A DNA stretch of 64,000 bases from Bacteroidota bacterium (lineage in GTDB: Bacteria > Bacteroidota > Bacteroidia > Sphingobacteriales > Sphingobacteriaceae). Every line of letters begins with the position of its first letter. The first letter of the stretch is position 1. Below are positions 1 through 9,139 of the stretch, piece by piece. The translations under genes and the position numbers were made by a program. The stretch is taken from contig JAFDZM010000080.1 in the NCBI GenBank assembly GCA_018266915.1, positions 1 to 64,000 on the forward strand, read 5' to 3'. Under the pieces are notes generated by a model that was given only the letters and a program-made list of their open reading frames with translations, was not told where the DNA came from and did not search any database.

Positions 1-56
1 AGCAGGGCAAGCAGGTGGGCGAATACATCTGCCAAAAATTAAAACTGACTAAATAG
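1..56 (+). CDS. 3' end of an upstream gene (partial)
   Basis: The third reading frame is open from the window edge to a TAG at 54-56. It gives a basic tail ending GEYICQKLKLTK, followed 26 bases later by the next start. The piece is too short to identify. The other two frames give less protein-like tails, so the frame choice is likely but not certain. Confidence 0.4.
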   Translation, partial: QGKQVGEYICQKLKLTK

Positions 57-82
57 CATTTACTTACTTGAATAAATAAATA

Positions 83-880
83 ATGGAAAATACACTGCAT
101 TTGGATTCAAAAATTCATTACACGCTTCGTTTTGCCGCAGCAATGTGCTTTATAGGTCATGGCATTTTTGGAATTATAGGGAAAGCTATATGGCTAAACT
201 ATTTTGCAGTTTTTGGTATTGCGCATAATTTGGGTAATACCTTGATGCCTATACTTGGTGTATTGGATGTACTGATGGGGATTTCTTTATTAGTCTATCC
301 TACGAGGGTTATTTTACTATGGTTGGCAGTGTGGGGGATCATAACGGCTTCATTACGTCCTCTGTCTGGTGAACATTTCGCTGAGATGATTGAGCGTGCA
401 GGAAATTATGGCGCACCATTAACTCTTTTAATTCTGTCTGGCTTTAGCGGTAAAAACATAAAAAACTGGTTTAGTAGAATTAATCCGGATACGCTCATCA
501 ATGAAAAGACAATTGCTGCTGCCACTACCTGTTTGCGGATAGTTGTATTTCTGCTTCTAACCGGCCATGGTTGGCTCAACCTTTCCGAAAAGAAAGGCTT
601 GCTTGGTCAGTACACCTCATTAGGGTTTTCTGATCCTGTACAAATAGCCCATATAGTTGGCGCATTTGAAATCCTTGCTGCATTAAGTGTCTTAATTAAA
701 CCCATTCGCCCGGTACTTCTTGCTTTGTTCATATGGAAAATGGGAACAGAATTATTCTATCCTCACTGGGAAGCCTTTGAATGGATAGAACGCGGCGGAA
801 GCTATGGTGCCATTTTGGCCCTTTGGTTCATATTACCTCAAGTATCAATCAAAACACAAAAAAACATAATCACAACTTAA
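83..880 (+). CDS. DoxX-like integral membrane protein with an internal duplication
   Basis: This 265-residue protein is almost entirely hydrophobic, with about eight membrane segments, and belongs by appearance to the DoxX/DUF-type inner-membrane family. It is two copies of one unit. Residues about 15-130 contain a GHG motif, then EHFAEMIERAGNYGAPLTLL. Residues about 150-255 contain GHG again, then WEAFEWIERGGSYGAILAL. A normal DoxX protein has one such unit of four helices, so this is a fused tandem duplicate. The gene is 36 bases upstream of the outer-membrane barrel gene and probably shares its transcript. The substrate or partner is unknown; DoxX relatives have been linked to redox or thiol metabolism, but nothing here proves that. 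Confidence 0.75.
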   Translation: MENTLHLDSKIHYTLRFAAAMCFIGHGIFGIIGKAIWLNYFAVFGIAHNLGNTLMPILGVLDVLMGISLLVYPTRVILLWLAVWGIITASLRPLSGEHFAEMIERAGNYGAPLTLLILSGFSGKNIKNWFSRINPDTLINEKTIAAATTCLRIVVFLLLTGHGWLNLSEKKGLLGQYTSLGFSDPVQIAHIVGAFEILAALSVLIKPIRPVLLALFIWKMGTELFYPHWEAFEWIERGGSYGAILALWFILPQVSIKTQKNIITT

Positions 881-916
881 AAATCTTCAACCTTAAAAAT
901 CAATCTTAACCTCGAA

Positions 917-2008
917 ATGAAAACTATTTACAAATTATTATTTACAACTCTTTTTTTATTAATTCTTAATCACTCCAATGTTTTTGCGCAAGGTTGCGTA
1001 GCCATACGCAGCACCGGCGGCTTATGCACCATGGATGAACACCCTGACTCAGCACTTAAAAATGGTTCGTGGTTATTTAACAGCAATACCCGTTATTATA
1101 AATCATTCAGGCACTTTGTTGGTAAACAGGAACAATATTACCGCATTGATCAATTACACAATAACGTTATCAATAAAGTTGTTACCCAGGATTTTGGATT
1201 CACCAGGATATTTAATGATCGCTGGTCAATAGCTTTAGACATTCCTTACGCTGATAACAGCCGTTCACAAGTACAAAAAGGGAACGGGACCAGGTTTAGC
1301 ACACACACTTTTGGTTTAGGTGATATTCGCGTAACTGGTTACTATTGGCTATTTAACCCTGCCAAAGTTCACCAGGGGAATATCCAGGTAGGTTTAGGTG
1401 CTAAATTTGCAACAGGTGCATATAATTTACAGGATTACTTCTTAAATGCAGATGGTACAAAAACTTTAGGCCCTGTAGATCAGTCTATCCAATTAGGCGA
1501 CGGTGGTACAGGTGTTAGTTTGGAACTGAACGGTTATTACAACTTTACACATAAGTTTGGATTATACGCGAACTACTTCTACCTGGCTAACCCTAGAGAT
1601 GTGAATGGAACGCCTCGTTCTGCAAGTGCTGCAAGTGCTCAAACCATTGCGACAACAGGGGATGTAGAAAGTGTTCCTGACCAGGAATTGTTCAGGAGTG
1701 GCGCTAGTTTAGCTGTCGGTCATTTTGACTTTTCAGGTGGCGTTCGGTATGATGTATTACCTGTTCGCGACTTATTTGGTAACAGCGATGGCTTCAGAAG
1801 GCCGGGCCGTATCTTTTCTGCTGAGCCCGGTGTAACTTATCGTTTCAAAAATATTGCGATCTACGGATTCTTCCCGATTGCTATTATCCGCGACCGTACA
1901 CAAAGCGTACCTGATCTGCGTACGCAGGCAATAACCCACACCTGGACACAAGGTGATGCGGCGTTTGCTGATTATGTGGTTAACATAGGAGTTACAGTAA
2001 AATTTTAG
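917..2008 (+). CDS. Outer-membrane beta-barrel protein (transporter-like)
   Basis: The 363-residue product starts with a clear signal peptide (MKTIYKLLFTTLFLLILN..., cleavage after VFAQ at about residue 25). The mature protein is a series of alternating aromatic/polar strands and ends in VTVKF with a terminal Phe, the usual signal for outer-membrane insertion. Strand-like stretches such as GLGDIRVTGYYWLF and FGLYANYFYLANP resemble the MetA-pathway/phenol-degradation barrel family. Cysteines occur only near the mature N terminus (GCVAIRSTGGLC), which may form a disulfide. It follows the DoxX-like gene closely and is followed by a strong terminator. The transported compound cannot be read from the sequence. 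Confidence 0.7.
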   Translation: MKTIYKLLFTTLFLLILNHSNVFAQGCVAIRSTGGLCTMDEHPDSALKNGSWLFNSNTRYYKSFRHFVGKQEQYYRIDQLHNNVINKVVTQDFGFTRIFNDRWSIALDIPYADNSRSQVQKGNGTRFSTHTFGLGDIRVTGYYWLFNPAKVHQGNIQVGLGAKFATGAYNLQDYFLNADGTKTLGPVDQSIQLGDGGTGVSLELNGYYNFTHKFGLYANYFYLANPRDVNGTPRSASAASAQTIATTGDVESVPDQELFRSGASLAVGHFDFSGGVRYDVLPVRDLFGNSDGFRRPGRIFSAEPGVTYRFKNIAIYGFFPIAIIRDRTQSVPDLRTQAITHTWTQGDAAFADYVVNIGVTVKF

Positions 2009-2040
2009 TTGAACAAATATTTACTGGTTGATTAGTTGAA

Positions 2041-2069
2041 AGCCGGGTGTGAGATACCCGGCTTTTTTG
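2041..2069 (+). terminator. Rho-independent terminator after the barrel gene
   Basis: AGCCGGGT at 2041-2048 pairs perfectly with ACCCGGCT at 2056-2063 around a 7-base loop, and a run of six T follows. It lies 33 bases after the barrel stop codon and closes the DoxX-barrel unit. Confidence 0.85.
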
Positions 2070-2133
2070 TTGCTCAATTATCAGATTTTAAATATAAATT
2101 CAGCGTGTCGTTAAATCTTTATAGTTTTATAAA

Positions 2134-2598
2134 ATGAATACTCCCGAGCAAAATTTCGCAGCTTTGGGCCTCAATCTGCCCCCTGCGCCACAACCATTAG
2201 GCGTTTATAAACCCTATTTAATTGACGGAAAATATCTTTATGTATCAGGACACGGAACCGTAAAGGATGACAAGACCCTGATCATAGGCCGTATTGGTGA
2301 AACCATGACTGCTGAAGACGGCAAACTGGCAGCACGCCAGGTAGGTTTGGCTATTTTATCAACTATAAAAACGAATTTGGGAAGCCTGGATAAAGTAAAA
2401 CGCGTGATAAAAGTATTGGGCATGGTAAACTGTACCCCTGACTTTGAAAAGCATCCTTTTATTATAAACGGATGCAGTGAGCTATTTGCTAAAGTTTGGG
2501 GCGAAGATAATGGAATTGGTGTTCGGAGCGCGGTAGGTATGGGATCATTGCCAGACAATATTCCAGTGGAGATTGAAGCATTGTTTGAATTGGTTTAA
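2134..2598 (+). CDS. RidA/YjgF family protein (enamine/imine deaminase)
   Basis: At 154 residues it is longer than E. coli RidA (about 128) and resembles the longer RidA subfamilies. The C-terminal signature VRSAVGMGSLPDNIPVEIEAL matches the RidA block around the catalytic arginine, here R131, with the glutamates of VEIEAL after it. RidA proteins hydrolyse reactive 2-aminoacrylate-type enamines released by PLP-dependent dehydratases. The next gene, 42 bases downstream, encodes exactly such a PLP enzyme, so a detoxifying or assisting role in D-serine/D-threonine breakdown is a reasonable inference. The paralog group within the RidA superfamily is not resolved. Confidence 0.85.
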   Translation: MNTPEQNFAALGLNLPPAPQPLGVYKPYLIDGKYLYVSGHGTVKDDKTLIIGRIGETMTAEDGKLAARQVGLAILSTIKTNLGSLDKVKRVIKVLGMVNCTPDFEKHPFIINGCSELFAKVWGEDNGIGVRSAVGMGSLPDNIPVEIEALFELV

Positions 2599-2640
2599 TT
2601 ATAGTCCGAAAGTCAGAAAGTTTGTAAGACCGAAAGAAAA

Positions 2641-3756
2641 ATGGCCGATCAGAATTGGTATACAATCAGTGATATTGATAAACTGGATACACCGGCATTG
2701 GTAGTCTATCCAGATAGGGTAAAAGAAAACGTCAATATCTTAAAGGGAATGATTGACGATGTATACCGTTTGCGCCCACATGTAAAAACGCATAAATGCA
2801 AGGATGTTGCGCTGCTGATGCTGGAAGGTGGCATTACCAAATTCAAATGCGCTACCATTGCCGAAGCCGAAATGCTGGGCATGAGCAAGGCTCCCGATGT
2901 TTTACTGGCTTATCAACCTATCGGCCCAAAACTGGAACGTTTTATTAAGTTGATTAAAACCTATCCGGAAACACAATACTCTTGCGTTGTTGATAACAAA
3001 ACCGCCGCCGAAGAGATATCAAAGGTCGCATTTGAAAGTAACATTTTCATTCCTGTTTATGTCGATTTAAATGTCGGCATGAATCGTACCGGTATAAAAC
3101 CTGATGAAGGAGCCTTGGAACTTTATGGATATTGCAGCGGCTTACCCGGAATTCAATTAATAGGCCTGCATGCCTATGATGGTCATATTCATGATAAAGA
3201 ATTTGCAGTACGTGAGCAGAGGGTCAATGAAGCCTTTGCCAAAGTAGAACAGTTGCTGCAACAGATTAAGGAGAGAAGTTACCACGAACCCATTATAATT
3301 GCCGGAGGTTCTCCTACATTTCCTATTCATGCAGCCATAGGGACCGTTGAATGCAGCCCAGGTACTTTTATTTACTGGGACAGAGGATATAGCCTGAATT
3401 GTGAAGAACAACCGTTTTTAACCGCGGCGCTTGTTGTATCCAGAGTGATTTCGTTACCGGACGAAGGCAAACTTTGTTTGGATGTAGGACATAAATCTAT
3501 TTCAGCAGAAAATGAACTAACAAAAAGGATATACTTTCTAAATGCACCCGAACTGACTTTTATTGGTCAGAGTGAAGAACATTTGGTTGTGGATGCAGGA
3601 AAGGACCATCATTATAAAGTAGGTGATGTGCTATATGGATTGCCATATCATATTTGCCCGACAGTTGCCTTGTATGAACGTGCCATAACCATTGAAAATA
3701 ATCATATAAGCGGTGAGTGGCGTAATATTGCCCGAGACCGGAAGATTACTATTTAA
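2641..3756 (+). CDS. D-threonine aldolase / D-serine dehydratase-type PLP enzyme (alanine racemase-like fold)
   Basis: This 371-residue fold-III PLP protein has an N-terminal alanine-racemase barrel. The motif RPHVKTHK at residues 45-52 carries the likely PLP lysine (K49 by analogy with the family). The C-terminal domain ends with H337-x-C339 in LPYHICPT, which matches the His/Cys pair that binds the catalytic metal in eukaryotic-type D-serine dehydratase and D-threonine aldolase. GLHAYDGHIH and AGGSPTFP are further family blocks. The fold alone does not tell aldolase (D-threonine to glycine plus acetaldehyde) from dehydratase (D-serine to pyruvate plus ammonia). The adjacent RidA favours a dehydratase, and the dipeptidase downstream could supply D-amino acids. 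Confidence 0.85.
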   Translation: MADQNWYTISDIDKLDTPALVVYPDRVKENVNILKGMIDDVYRLRPHVKTHKCKDVALLMLEGGITKFKCATIAEAEMLGMSKAPDVLLAYQPIGPKLERFIKLIKTYPETQYSCVVDNKTAAEEISKVAFESNIFIPVYVDLNVGMNRTGIKPDEGALELYGYCSGLPGIQLIGLHAYDGHIHDKEFAVREQRVNEAFAKVEQLLQQIKERSYHEPIIIAGGSPTFPIHAAIGTVECSPGTFIYWDRGYSLNCEEQPFLTAALVVSRVISLPDEGKLCLDVGHKSISAENELTKRIYFLNAPELTFIGQSEEHLVVDAGKDHHYKVGDVLYGLPYHICPTVALYERAITIENNHISGEWRNIARDRKITI

Positions 3757-3764
3757 ATTAAATT

Positions 3765-3845
3765 GGTTGATTGAGTTGGATTAAGTTGATTATGTTATAA
3801 CAATCACCAACCACTCACTTAATCAACCATTCAACATAATCAACT
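3765..3845 (+). repeat. Inverted-repeat spacer upstream of the dipeptidase
   Basis: GTTGATTATGTT (3785-3796) and AACATAATCAAC (3833-3844) are perfect 12-base inverted arms. GGTTGATT (3765-3772) and AATCAACC (3821-3828) form another complementary pair. The second long arm touches the dipeptidase ATG. The words resemble the GTTGATTA/TAATCAAC spacer repeats elsewhere in the window. Confidence 0.6.
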
Positions 3846-4916
3846 ATGCTAACAATTGATGCCCATCTTGATTTAAGTATGAATGCACTGGAATGGAACC
3901 GCGATTTGCGCCAACCCATTGCTGAGATAAATGAACGCGAAAAGGGATTAACCGATAAACCCGATCGTAGTAAGGGTGTGGTATCGTTACCTGAGTTGAG
4001 AAAAGGCGAAATAGGGCTGGTAGTAGCTACCCAAATAGGACGATACGTAGCACCTGATAACCCATTGCCGGGCTGGCACTCCCCAGAACAAGCCTGGGCG
4101 CAAACACAGGGGCAGCTAGCATGGTATAAAGCCATGGAAGAAGATGGTGAAATGGTGCAGATAACCGATCTGGAAAGTCTTGATAAGCATATAGAACTAT
4201 GGAAATATGCTAAATCGACTCCCAACAAACCAGTTGGCTATATTTTAAGTTTGGAGGGTGCGGATTCCATCATAACACTAAAGCATCTGGAACGTGCTTA
4301 CAGATACGGTTTAAGAGCAATAGGTCCGGCACACTATGGTCCTGGCAGATATGCAAACGGAACCGACGCTACCGGAAAAATGGGCAAAGCCGGCCTTGAA
4401 TTATTAAAAGAAATTGAACACCTGGGAATAATATTGGATGCCACGCATTTATGTGATGATGCTTTCTGGCAGGCCTTGGATAATTTTAATGGGCATATCT
4501 GGGCCAGTCATAATAATTGCAGGGCATTGGTGGATCATAACCGCCAGTTTAGTGATGAGATGATCCGTGAGCTGATTGAACGCGGAGCAGTGATCGGTGC
4601 CGCTTTGGATGCCTGGATGATGGTGCCGGGATGGGTGAGAGAGGTATCGACTCCAAAAGAGATGAACTGTAATTTGGAAGTTATGATCGATCACATCGAT
4701 CATATTTGCCAGATTGCCGGTAACTCGCTACACGTAGGCATGGGCACCGATTTGGACGGCGCATTCGGAAAAGAGCAATGTCCATATGATCTGGAAACTA
4801 TTACTGATCTGCAAAAAGTGCCTGCTCTTTTGAGTAAACGAGGCTACAAAGAACAAGATATCGAAAACATGATGCACGGCAATTGGTTGCGTTTCCTACG
4901 CGATGCATGGGCCTGA
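3846..4916 (+). CDS. Membrane (renal-type) dipeptidase, peptidase family M19
   Basis: The 356-residue protein has the M19 metal ligands in order: H7-x-D9 in IDAHLDL, E137 in LSLEGAD, H201 in LDATHL and H222 in ASHNN, plus the GMGTDLDG block near residue 300. M19 enzymes are binuclear zinc dipeptidases that accept a D-residue at the second position. There is no signal peptide, so it is probably cytoplasmic, unlike the mammalian GPI-anchored form. It lies 89 bases after the PLP enzyme in the same direction, separated by an inverted-repeat spacer. Together with RidA this suggests scavenging of dipeptides with D-residues, such as cell-wall fragments; that pathway is inferred. Confidence 0.9.
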   Translation: MLTIDAHLDLSMNALEWNRDLRQPIAEINEREKGLTDKPDRSKGVVSLPELRKGEIGLVVATQIGRYVAPDNPLPGWHSPEQAWAQTQGQLAWYKAMEEDGEMVQITDLESLDKHIELWKYAKSTPNKPVGYILSLEGADSIITLKHLERAYRYGLRAIGPAHYGPGRYANGTDATGKMGKAGLELLKEIEHLGIILDATHLCDDAFWQALDNFNGHIWASHNNCRALVDHNRQFSDEMIRELIERGAVIGAALDAWMMVPGWVREVSTPKEMNCNLEVMIDHIDHICQIAGNSLHVGMGTDLDGAFGKEQCPYDLETITDLQKVPALLSKRGYKEQDIENMMHGNWLRFLRDAWA

Positions 4917-4996
4917 TTTGATTTATATTACGATGTTGATTAATCTTAAACTTTACATTATTTGCAGGTCATAAACCTTAACTAATATTGATATCT

Positions 4997-7591
4997 ATGA
5001 ATGCAGAACAGGCACGATTGCAGGACAATGAGTGGAAGAAATGGGGCCCTTATGTAAGTGATCGCCAGTGGGGAACCGTGAGGGAGGATTACAGTGCAAA
5101 TGGCGACGCCTGGAATTATGTTACCCATGATATGGCGCGAAGCAAAGCCTATCGCTGGAATGAGGAAGGAATTGCCGGCATATGCGATGAGCTGCAATTG
5201 CTTTGTTTTTCCATCGCTCTGTGGAACAAAAAAGATCCGATCATAAAAGAGCGTTATTTTGGATTAAGTAATCCAGAAGGAAATCATGGAGAGGATGTGA
5301 AGGAGCTATACTATTACCTGGATAGTACGCCCACACACTCTTACATGAAAATGCTGTACAAATATCCGCAGCAGGAATATCCTTATGCATGGTTGCTTGA
5401 TGAGAACAAACGCAGGACAAGGAATGATCCTGAATTTGAATTGATCGATACCGGCATATTTGATGAGGATAAATATTTTGATGTATTTGTTGAGTATGCC
5501 AAATGTACTCAGGGTGAAATACTGGTAAAGATCACAATCCATAACAGGGGAAACGATGATGCTTCGCTGCATGTATTGCCTACCGTCTGGTTCCGGAATA
5601 CATGGGATTGGGGTTATGATGATTACAAACCACACCTCAGGCAGGACTCCCCGGGTGTAATGGATATTTATCATAAAGATCTTGGTCAATACTGGCTAAA
5701 AGCAGATGGAGAAGCTCAATTGCTATTCTGTGACAATGAAACCAATACTAAACGATTGTACAATTACGATGACGGAAAGCCTTTTTATAAGGATGGTATA
5801 AACGATTACCTGGTGCACGGCGCAAACAGTATCAACTCGCAAAATACCGGTACAAAGGCGGCAATAAACTACGATATTACGATTCCTGCAAATCAGAGTG
5901 CAACAATTCGTCTGCGGTTGACCCAAGATGCAAAAAATGCGTTTGAAGATTTTGATAATGTTTTTGAGAACAGACAGACTGAGGCTGATGAGTTTTATAA
6001 TACCGTGCAAAAAAACACAAGTGATGGCGATCATGCTATGATACAGCGCCAGGCATTTGCCGGTATGCTGTGGAGCAAACAGTATTATCATTACGATATT
6101 CATAATTGGTTGAACGGTGATCCAAAAGAACCAATACCCCCTGCTGAACGACTAACCGGAAGGAATAACAAGTGGCAGCATCTGAATACCCGTGCCATTA
6201 TATCCATGCCCGATAAATGGGAATATCCATGGTTTGCTTCATGGGACCTGGCTTTTCATTGTTTGCCATTGGCCAATGTGGATATGGCTTTTGCTAAACG
6301 CCAATTATTGTTGCTGACCCGCGATTGGTATATGCACCCTAACGGTCAATTACCGGCTTACGAATGGGATTTTGGTGATGCCAATCCGCCTGTGCATGCC
6401 ATGGTAACATGGACTATATACAAACAGGATAAGGAAGCCAACGGTGGTAAAGGCGATCTGCGTTTCCTGGAGCGGATTTTTCATAAACTGATGCTCAACT
6501 TTACCTGGTGGGTAAACCGTAAGGACACTCAGGGTAATAATATTTTTGAAGGTGGATTTTTAGGCCTTGATAATATTGGCGTGTTCGACAGAAATTCGGT
6601 TTTGCCTAATGGCTTGTATCTTGAACAAGCTGACGGAACCAGTTGGATGGCTATGTACTCGCTTAATTTACTCCGAATAGCATCCGAATTAACTGCCAAC
6701 AATGGGGCTTATGCCGACATCGCCTCCAAGTTTTTTGAGCACTTTTTGTACATCGTAGGGGCTATGGCTAATTTGGGTAAGGACAACGAAGGGCTATGGG
6801 ATGAGGAAGATGGCTTCTTCTACGATCAGCTTAAATCGCCTGATAATACGGTGCAAAAAATGAAGATCAAGAGTATTGTAGGACTGATCCCATTATTTGC
6901 AACTGAAGTGCTGGAGGATAAGGAGATAACTGATAGCCCTATATTTAAGGACCGTATGAAGTGGTTCACAGACAACCGACCCGACTTGGCAGCCCTGGTA
7001 TCACGCTGGAATGAGAAAAATGCACAGGGAAAACATCTGTTGAGTTTGCTTCGCGGATATCGTATGAAGTCGCTGCTGAGGTATATGCTGGACGAAAATG
7101 AGTTCCTGAGCCCTTACGGTATCCGGTCGGTATCAAAATATCATCTGGATAACCCATATCGTTTAAAAGTTGACGGGCATGAATTAAGTGTCAAATATTT
7201 ACCTGCAGAAAGTGACAGCGGGTTGTTTGGTGGTAATAGCAACTGGCGGGGACCGGTTTGGGTACCTATTAATTACCTGATCATTGATAGCCTGCATCGT
7301 TTTTATCAGTATTATGGCGATGATTACAAAGTGGAATGCCCTACAAATTCTGGTGTTTTTATGAACTTGAAAGAGGTGGCTGATGATTTATACTATCGCC
7401 TGCTTAATATATTCCTGCGCGATGAAAATGGAAAACGGGCAGTATTCGGTCATTATAAAAAGATGCAATTTGATCCAAACTTTAAAGACTATATCTTATT
7501 TCATGAATATTTTGACGGAGATAATGGTCGCGGAGTGGGTGCCTCGCACCAAACCGGGTGGACGGGGTTGATCGCCAACTGTCTCCTTTAA
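4997..7591 (+). CDS. GH63-type glucosidase (bacterial mannosyl-oligosaccharide glucosidase-like)
   Basis: The protein has about 864 residues. The opening NEWKKWGPYVSDRQWGTVRE, followed by DYSANGDAWNY, is characteristic of the bacterial GH63-like glucosidases. An N-terminal beta-sandwich region (to about 330) is followed by an (alpha/alpha)6 barrel with WEYPWFASWDLAFHCL, LPAYEWDFGDANPP, GLDNIGVFDR and GNSNWRGPVWVPINYL. The Asp of SWDLAFH and residues in the C-terminal SHQTGWTGL region sit where the family has its catalytic acids. It should hydrolyse alpha-glucosidic bonds in the cytoplasm, since there is no signal peptide. A TTG nine bases upstream (4988) is also possible; the ATG at 4997 gives the MNAEQARLQ start usual for relatives. 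Confidence 0.88.
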   Translation: MNAEQARLQDNEWKKWGPYVSDRQWGTVREDYSANGDAWNYVTHDMARSKAYRWNEEGIAGICDELQLLCFSIALWNKKDPIIKERYFGLSNPEGNHGEDVKELYYYLDSTPTHSYMKMLYKYPQQEYPYAWLLDENKRRTRNDPEFELIDTGIFDEDKYFDVFVEYAKCTQGEILVKITIHNRGNDDASLHVLPTVWFRNTWDWGYDDYKPHLRQDSPGVMDIYHKDLGQYWLKADGEAQLLFCDNETNTKRLYNYDDGKPFYKDGINDYLVHGANSINSQNTGTKAAINYDITIPANQSATIRLRLTQDAKNAFEDFDNVFENRQTEADEFYNTVQKNTSDGDHAMIQRQAFAGMLWSKQYYHYDIHNWLNGDPKEPIPPAERLTGRNNKWQHLNTRAIISMPDKWEYPWFASWDLAFHCLPLANVDMAFAKRQLLLLTRDWYMHPNGQLPAYEWDFGDANPPVHAMVTWTIYKQDKEANGGKGDLRFLERIFHKLMLNFTWWVNRKDTQGNNIFEGGFLGLDNIGVFDRNSVLPNGLYLEQADGTSWMAMYSLNLLRIASELTANNGAYADIASKFFEHFLYIVGAMANLGKDNEGLWDEEDGFFYDQLKSPDNTVQKMKIKSIVGLIPLFATEVLEDKEITDSPIFKDRMKWFTDNRPDLAALVSRWNEKNAQGKHLLSLLRGYRMKSLLRYMLDENEFLSPYGIRSVSKYHLDNPYRLKVDGHELSVKYLPAESDSGLFGGNSNWRGPVWVPINYLIIDSLHRFYQYYGDDYKVECPTNSGVFMNLKEVADDLYYRLLNIFLRDENGKRAVFGHYKKMQFDPNFKDYILFHEYFDGDNGRGVGASHQTGWTGLIANCLL

Positions 7592-7696
7592 TTCTGTAAA
7601 GAATATTTCTAATTAAAATATAGTTTAAGATAATCCTTGCATTGAAATTATAATATTTACTAAATTGTACTTTAGTATAAATTATAAATCCTGATA

Positions 7697-8665
7697 ATGA
7701 ATTCTCAAATTTCAGCCATAGGTGTGTATGCACCATCTCAAGTTATAACGAATGATTGGTTTGCCGATAAGATTGAAACGAATAACGAATGGATCATATC
7801 GCGAACGGGAATTAGAGAACGCAGATTTACTGAACCGGATGAATATACCAGTGATATATGTGTTAAAGCTACCCAAAACTTACTGGCTGAAAACCTAGGT
7901 GTCTCATTAGATGGAGTGGATTTTATAATAGTAGGCACTACCAGCGCCGACCAGGTGATGCCCAATATGGCCAGCCAGATACAGAATGCTTTAGGCATCC
8001 AGGATGCGGGTTGCATTGATATTATGGCTGCATGTGCGGGTTTTGTTTATGGTATTATCCTGGCTAAAGGATTAATCGCAGCAGGGACTCATAAAAAAGT
8101 ATTGGTATTCGGCGCTGAGACGTTATCCAAATTTACCGACTTTACCGACCGCACTTCATGCATATTATTTGGCGACGGAGCAGGTGTTGCATTAGTTGAA
8201 GCAGCTGAAAAGAGCAAAATATTCAGTACCATCAACGGTACTGACGGCAGTCACGGTAAAGATCTTTATTTGTCGCAGCATAATTCTGTAGTTAACGGAG
8301 AAGAAATTGTGCCTAACGGGAAAATACATCAGAACGGTAAAGTAGTATTCAAATGGGCTATTCAAACGATTACCAATAAGGTAGGTGAATTACTTTCTAA
8401 AAACTCTATCACATTAGATGTTTTGGATTGGATAATTCTGCATAGTGCCAACCTGCGGATAATTGAAGCAGTTGCACAAGAACTTAATGTGCCAATGGAT
8501 AAAATGCTGACCAGTATAGAATTATATGGTAACACATCATCAGCTTCTATACCTTTGGCGTGGGACCTCGCTGCAAAATCAGGCAAGATTAAACCCGGAA
8601 ATAAAATGCTATTGCTTGGCTTTGGCGGTGGTCTTACTTACGCAGGAGTGGTTATCGAAGTATAA
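7697..8665 (+). CDS. fabH: Beta-ketoacyl-ACP synthase III
   Basis: This 322-residue thiolase-fold enzyme has the complete KAS III catalytic triad: C113 in MAACAGF, H249 in ILHSANLRI and N279 in LYGNTSSAS. The C-terminal GFGGGLTYAG glycine loop is also present. It would start fatty-acid synthesis by condensing acetyl-CoA (or a branched acyl-CoA) with malonyl-ACP; branched starters are common in this phylum. In the usual LHQAN motif Gln is replaced by Ser. The gene stands alone, with no plsX, rpmF or fab genes next to it, so it may be a second, specialised copy and not the main housekeeping fabH. Confidence 0.88.
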   Translation: MNSQISAIGVYAPSQVITNDWFADKIETNNEWIISRTGIRERRFTEPDEYTSDICVKATQNLLAENLGVSLDGVDFIIVGTTSADQVMPNMASQIQNALGIQDAGCIDIMAACAGFVYGIILAKGLIAAGTHKKVLVFGAETLSKFTDFTDRTSCILFGDGAGVALVEAAEKSKIFSTINGTDGSHGKDLYLSQHNSVVNGEEIVPNGKIHQNGKVVFKWAIQTITNKVGELLSKNSITLDVLDWIILHSANLRIIEAVAQELNVPMDKMLTSIELYGNTSSASIPLAWDLAAKSGKIKPGNKMLLLGFGGGLTYAGVVIEV

Positions 8666-8684
8666 TTATTCTTCAGTTTTTTCC

Positions 8685-8722
8685 TAATCACTGATTAACT
8701 GATCCCCAGTTAACTAACTACA
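8685..8722. repeat. GATTAACTGAT/CAGTTAAC spacer repeat between fabH and the orphan gene
   Basis: The convergent gap holds CACTGATTAACTGATCCCC then AGTTAACTAACT, the same low-complexity words that fill the spacers of the permease array. No T-run terminator is obvious beyond a short TTTTTT at 8676-8681. Confidence 0.5.
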
Positions 8723-8723
8723 G

Positions 8724-9032
8724 TCAATCCTGGATATAGTTTTGTACAAATTCATCATCACTGATTGATTTTACTATAGCAGTGACGATGCGGTATTCTT
8801 CAGATTTATTGTCGATGGAGTTTGCATAACTATCCAATTCGTATGAATAATCAATGGCTTCCTGCTCATCTTCAAATTTCATGATGACATCGTTGTTTTC
8901 TTCTGAGTCGAACCCATTGGGCGGAGGCGGGATATTATATTTATTCAGTTCGGCAAGCGTAAGTAACGATTGCCCGCCCGAACCAATTTCTATCACTAAC
9001 ATATCTTTACTATTCTGATGGATAACTCTCAT
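8724..9032 (-). CDS. Small acidic protein of unknown function
   Basis: A 102-residue acidic protein beginning MRVIHQNSKDMLVIEIGSGG and containing IPPPPNGFDSEENND, then a C-terminal stretch DEFVQNYIQD. There is no signal peptide, membrane segment or recognisable motif. The reading frame is well separated from its neighbours, its start faces the ethanolamine permease gene, and its composition is protein-like, so I consider it real. I do not recognise a family. Confidence 0.65.
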   Translation of the reverse strand: MRVIHQNSKDMLVIEIGSGGQSLLTLAELNKYNIPPPPNGFDSEENNDVIMKFEDEQEAIDYSYELDSYANSIDNKSEEYRIVTAIVKSISDDEFVQNYIQD

Positions 9033-9139
9033 TAGAACAATCTTGCAGCCAAAAGGTTTAAACCGCTTCTATGGCCTTAATAATTTGATAACTGCGCTTA
9101 ATTTTGATTTAACAGCCACATTGAGTATTTTAAGCGGTA

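Noticed and set aside
1035..1232. Small plus-strand frame inside the barrel gene
   Set aside because: It lies wholly within the barrel coding sequence in another frame and has no features of its own.
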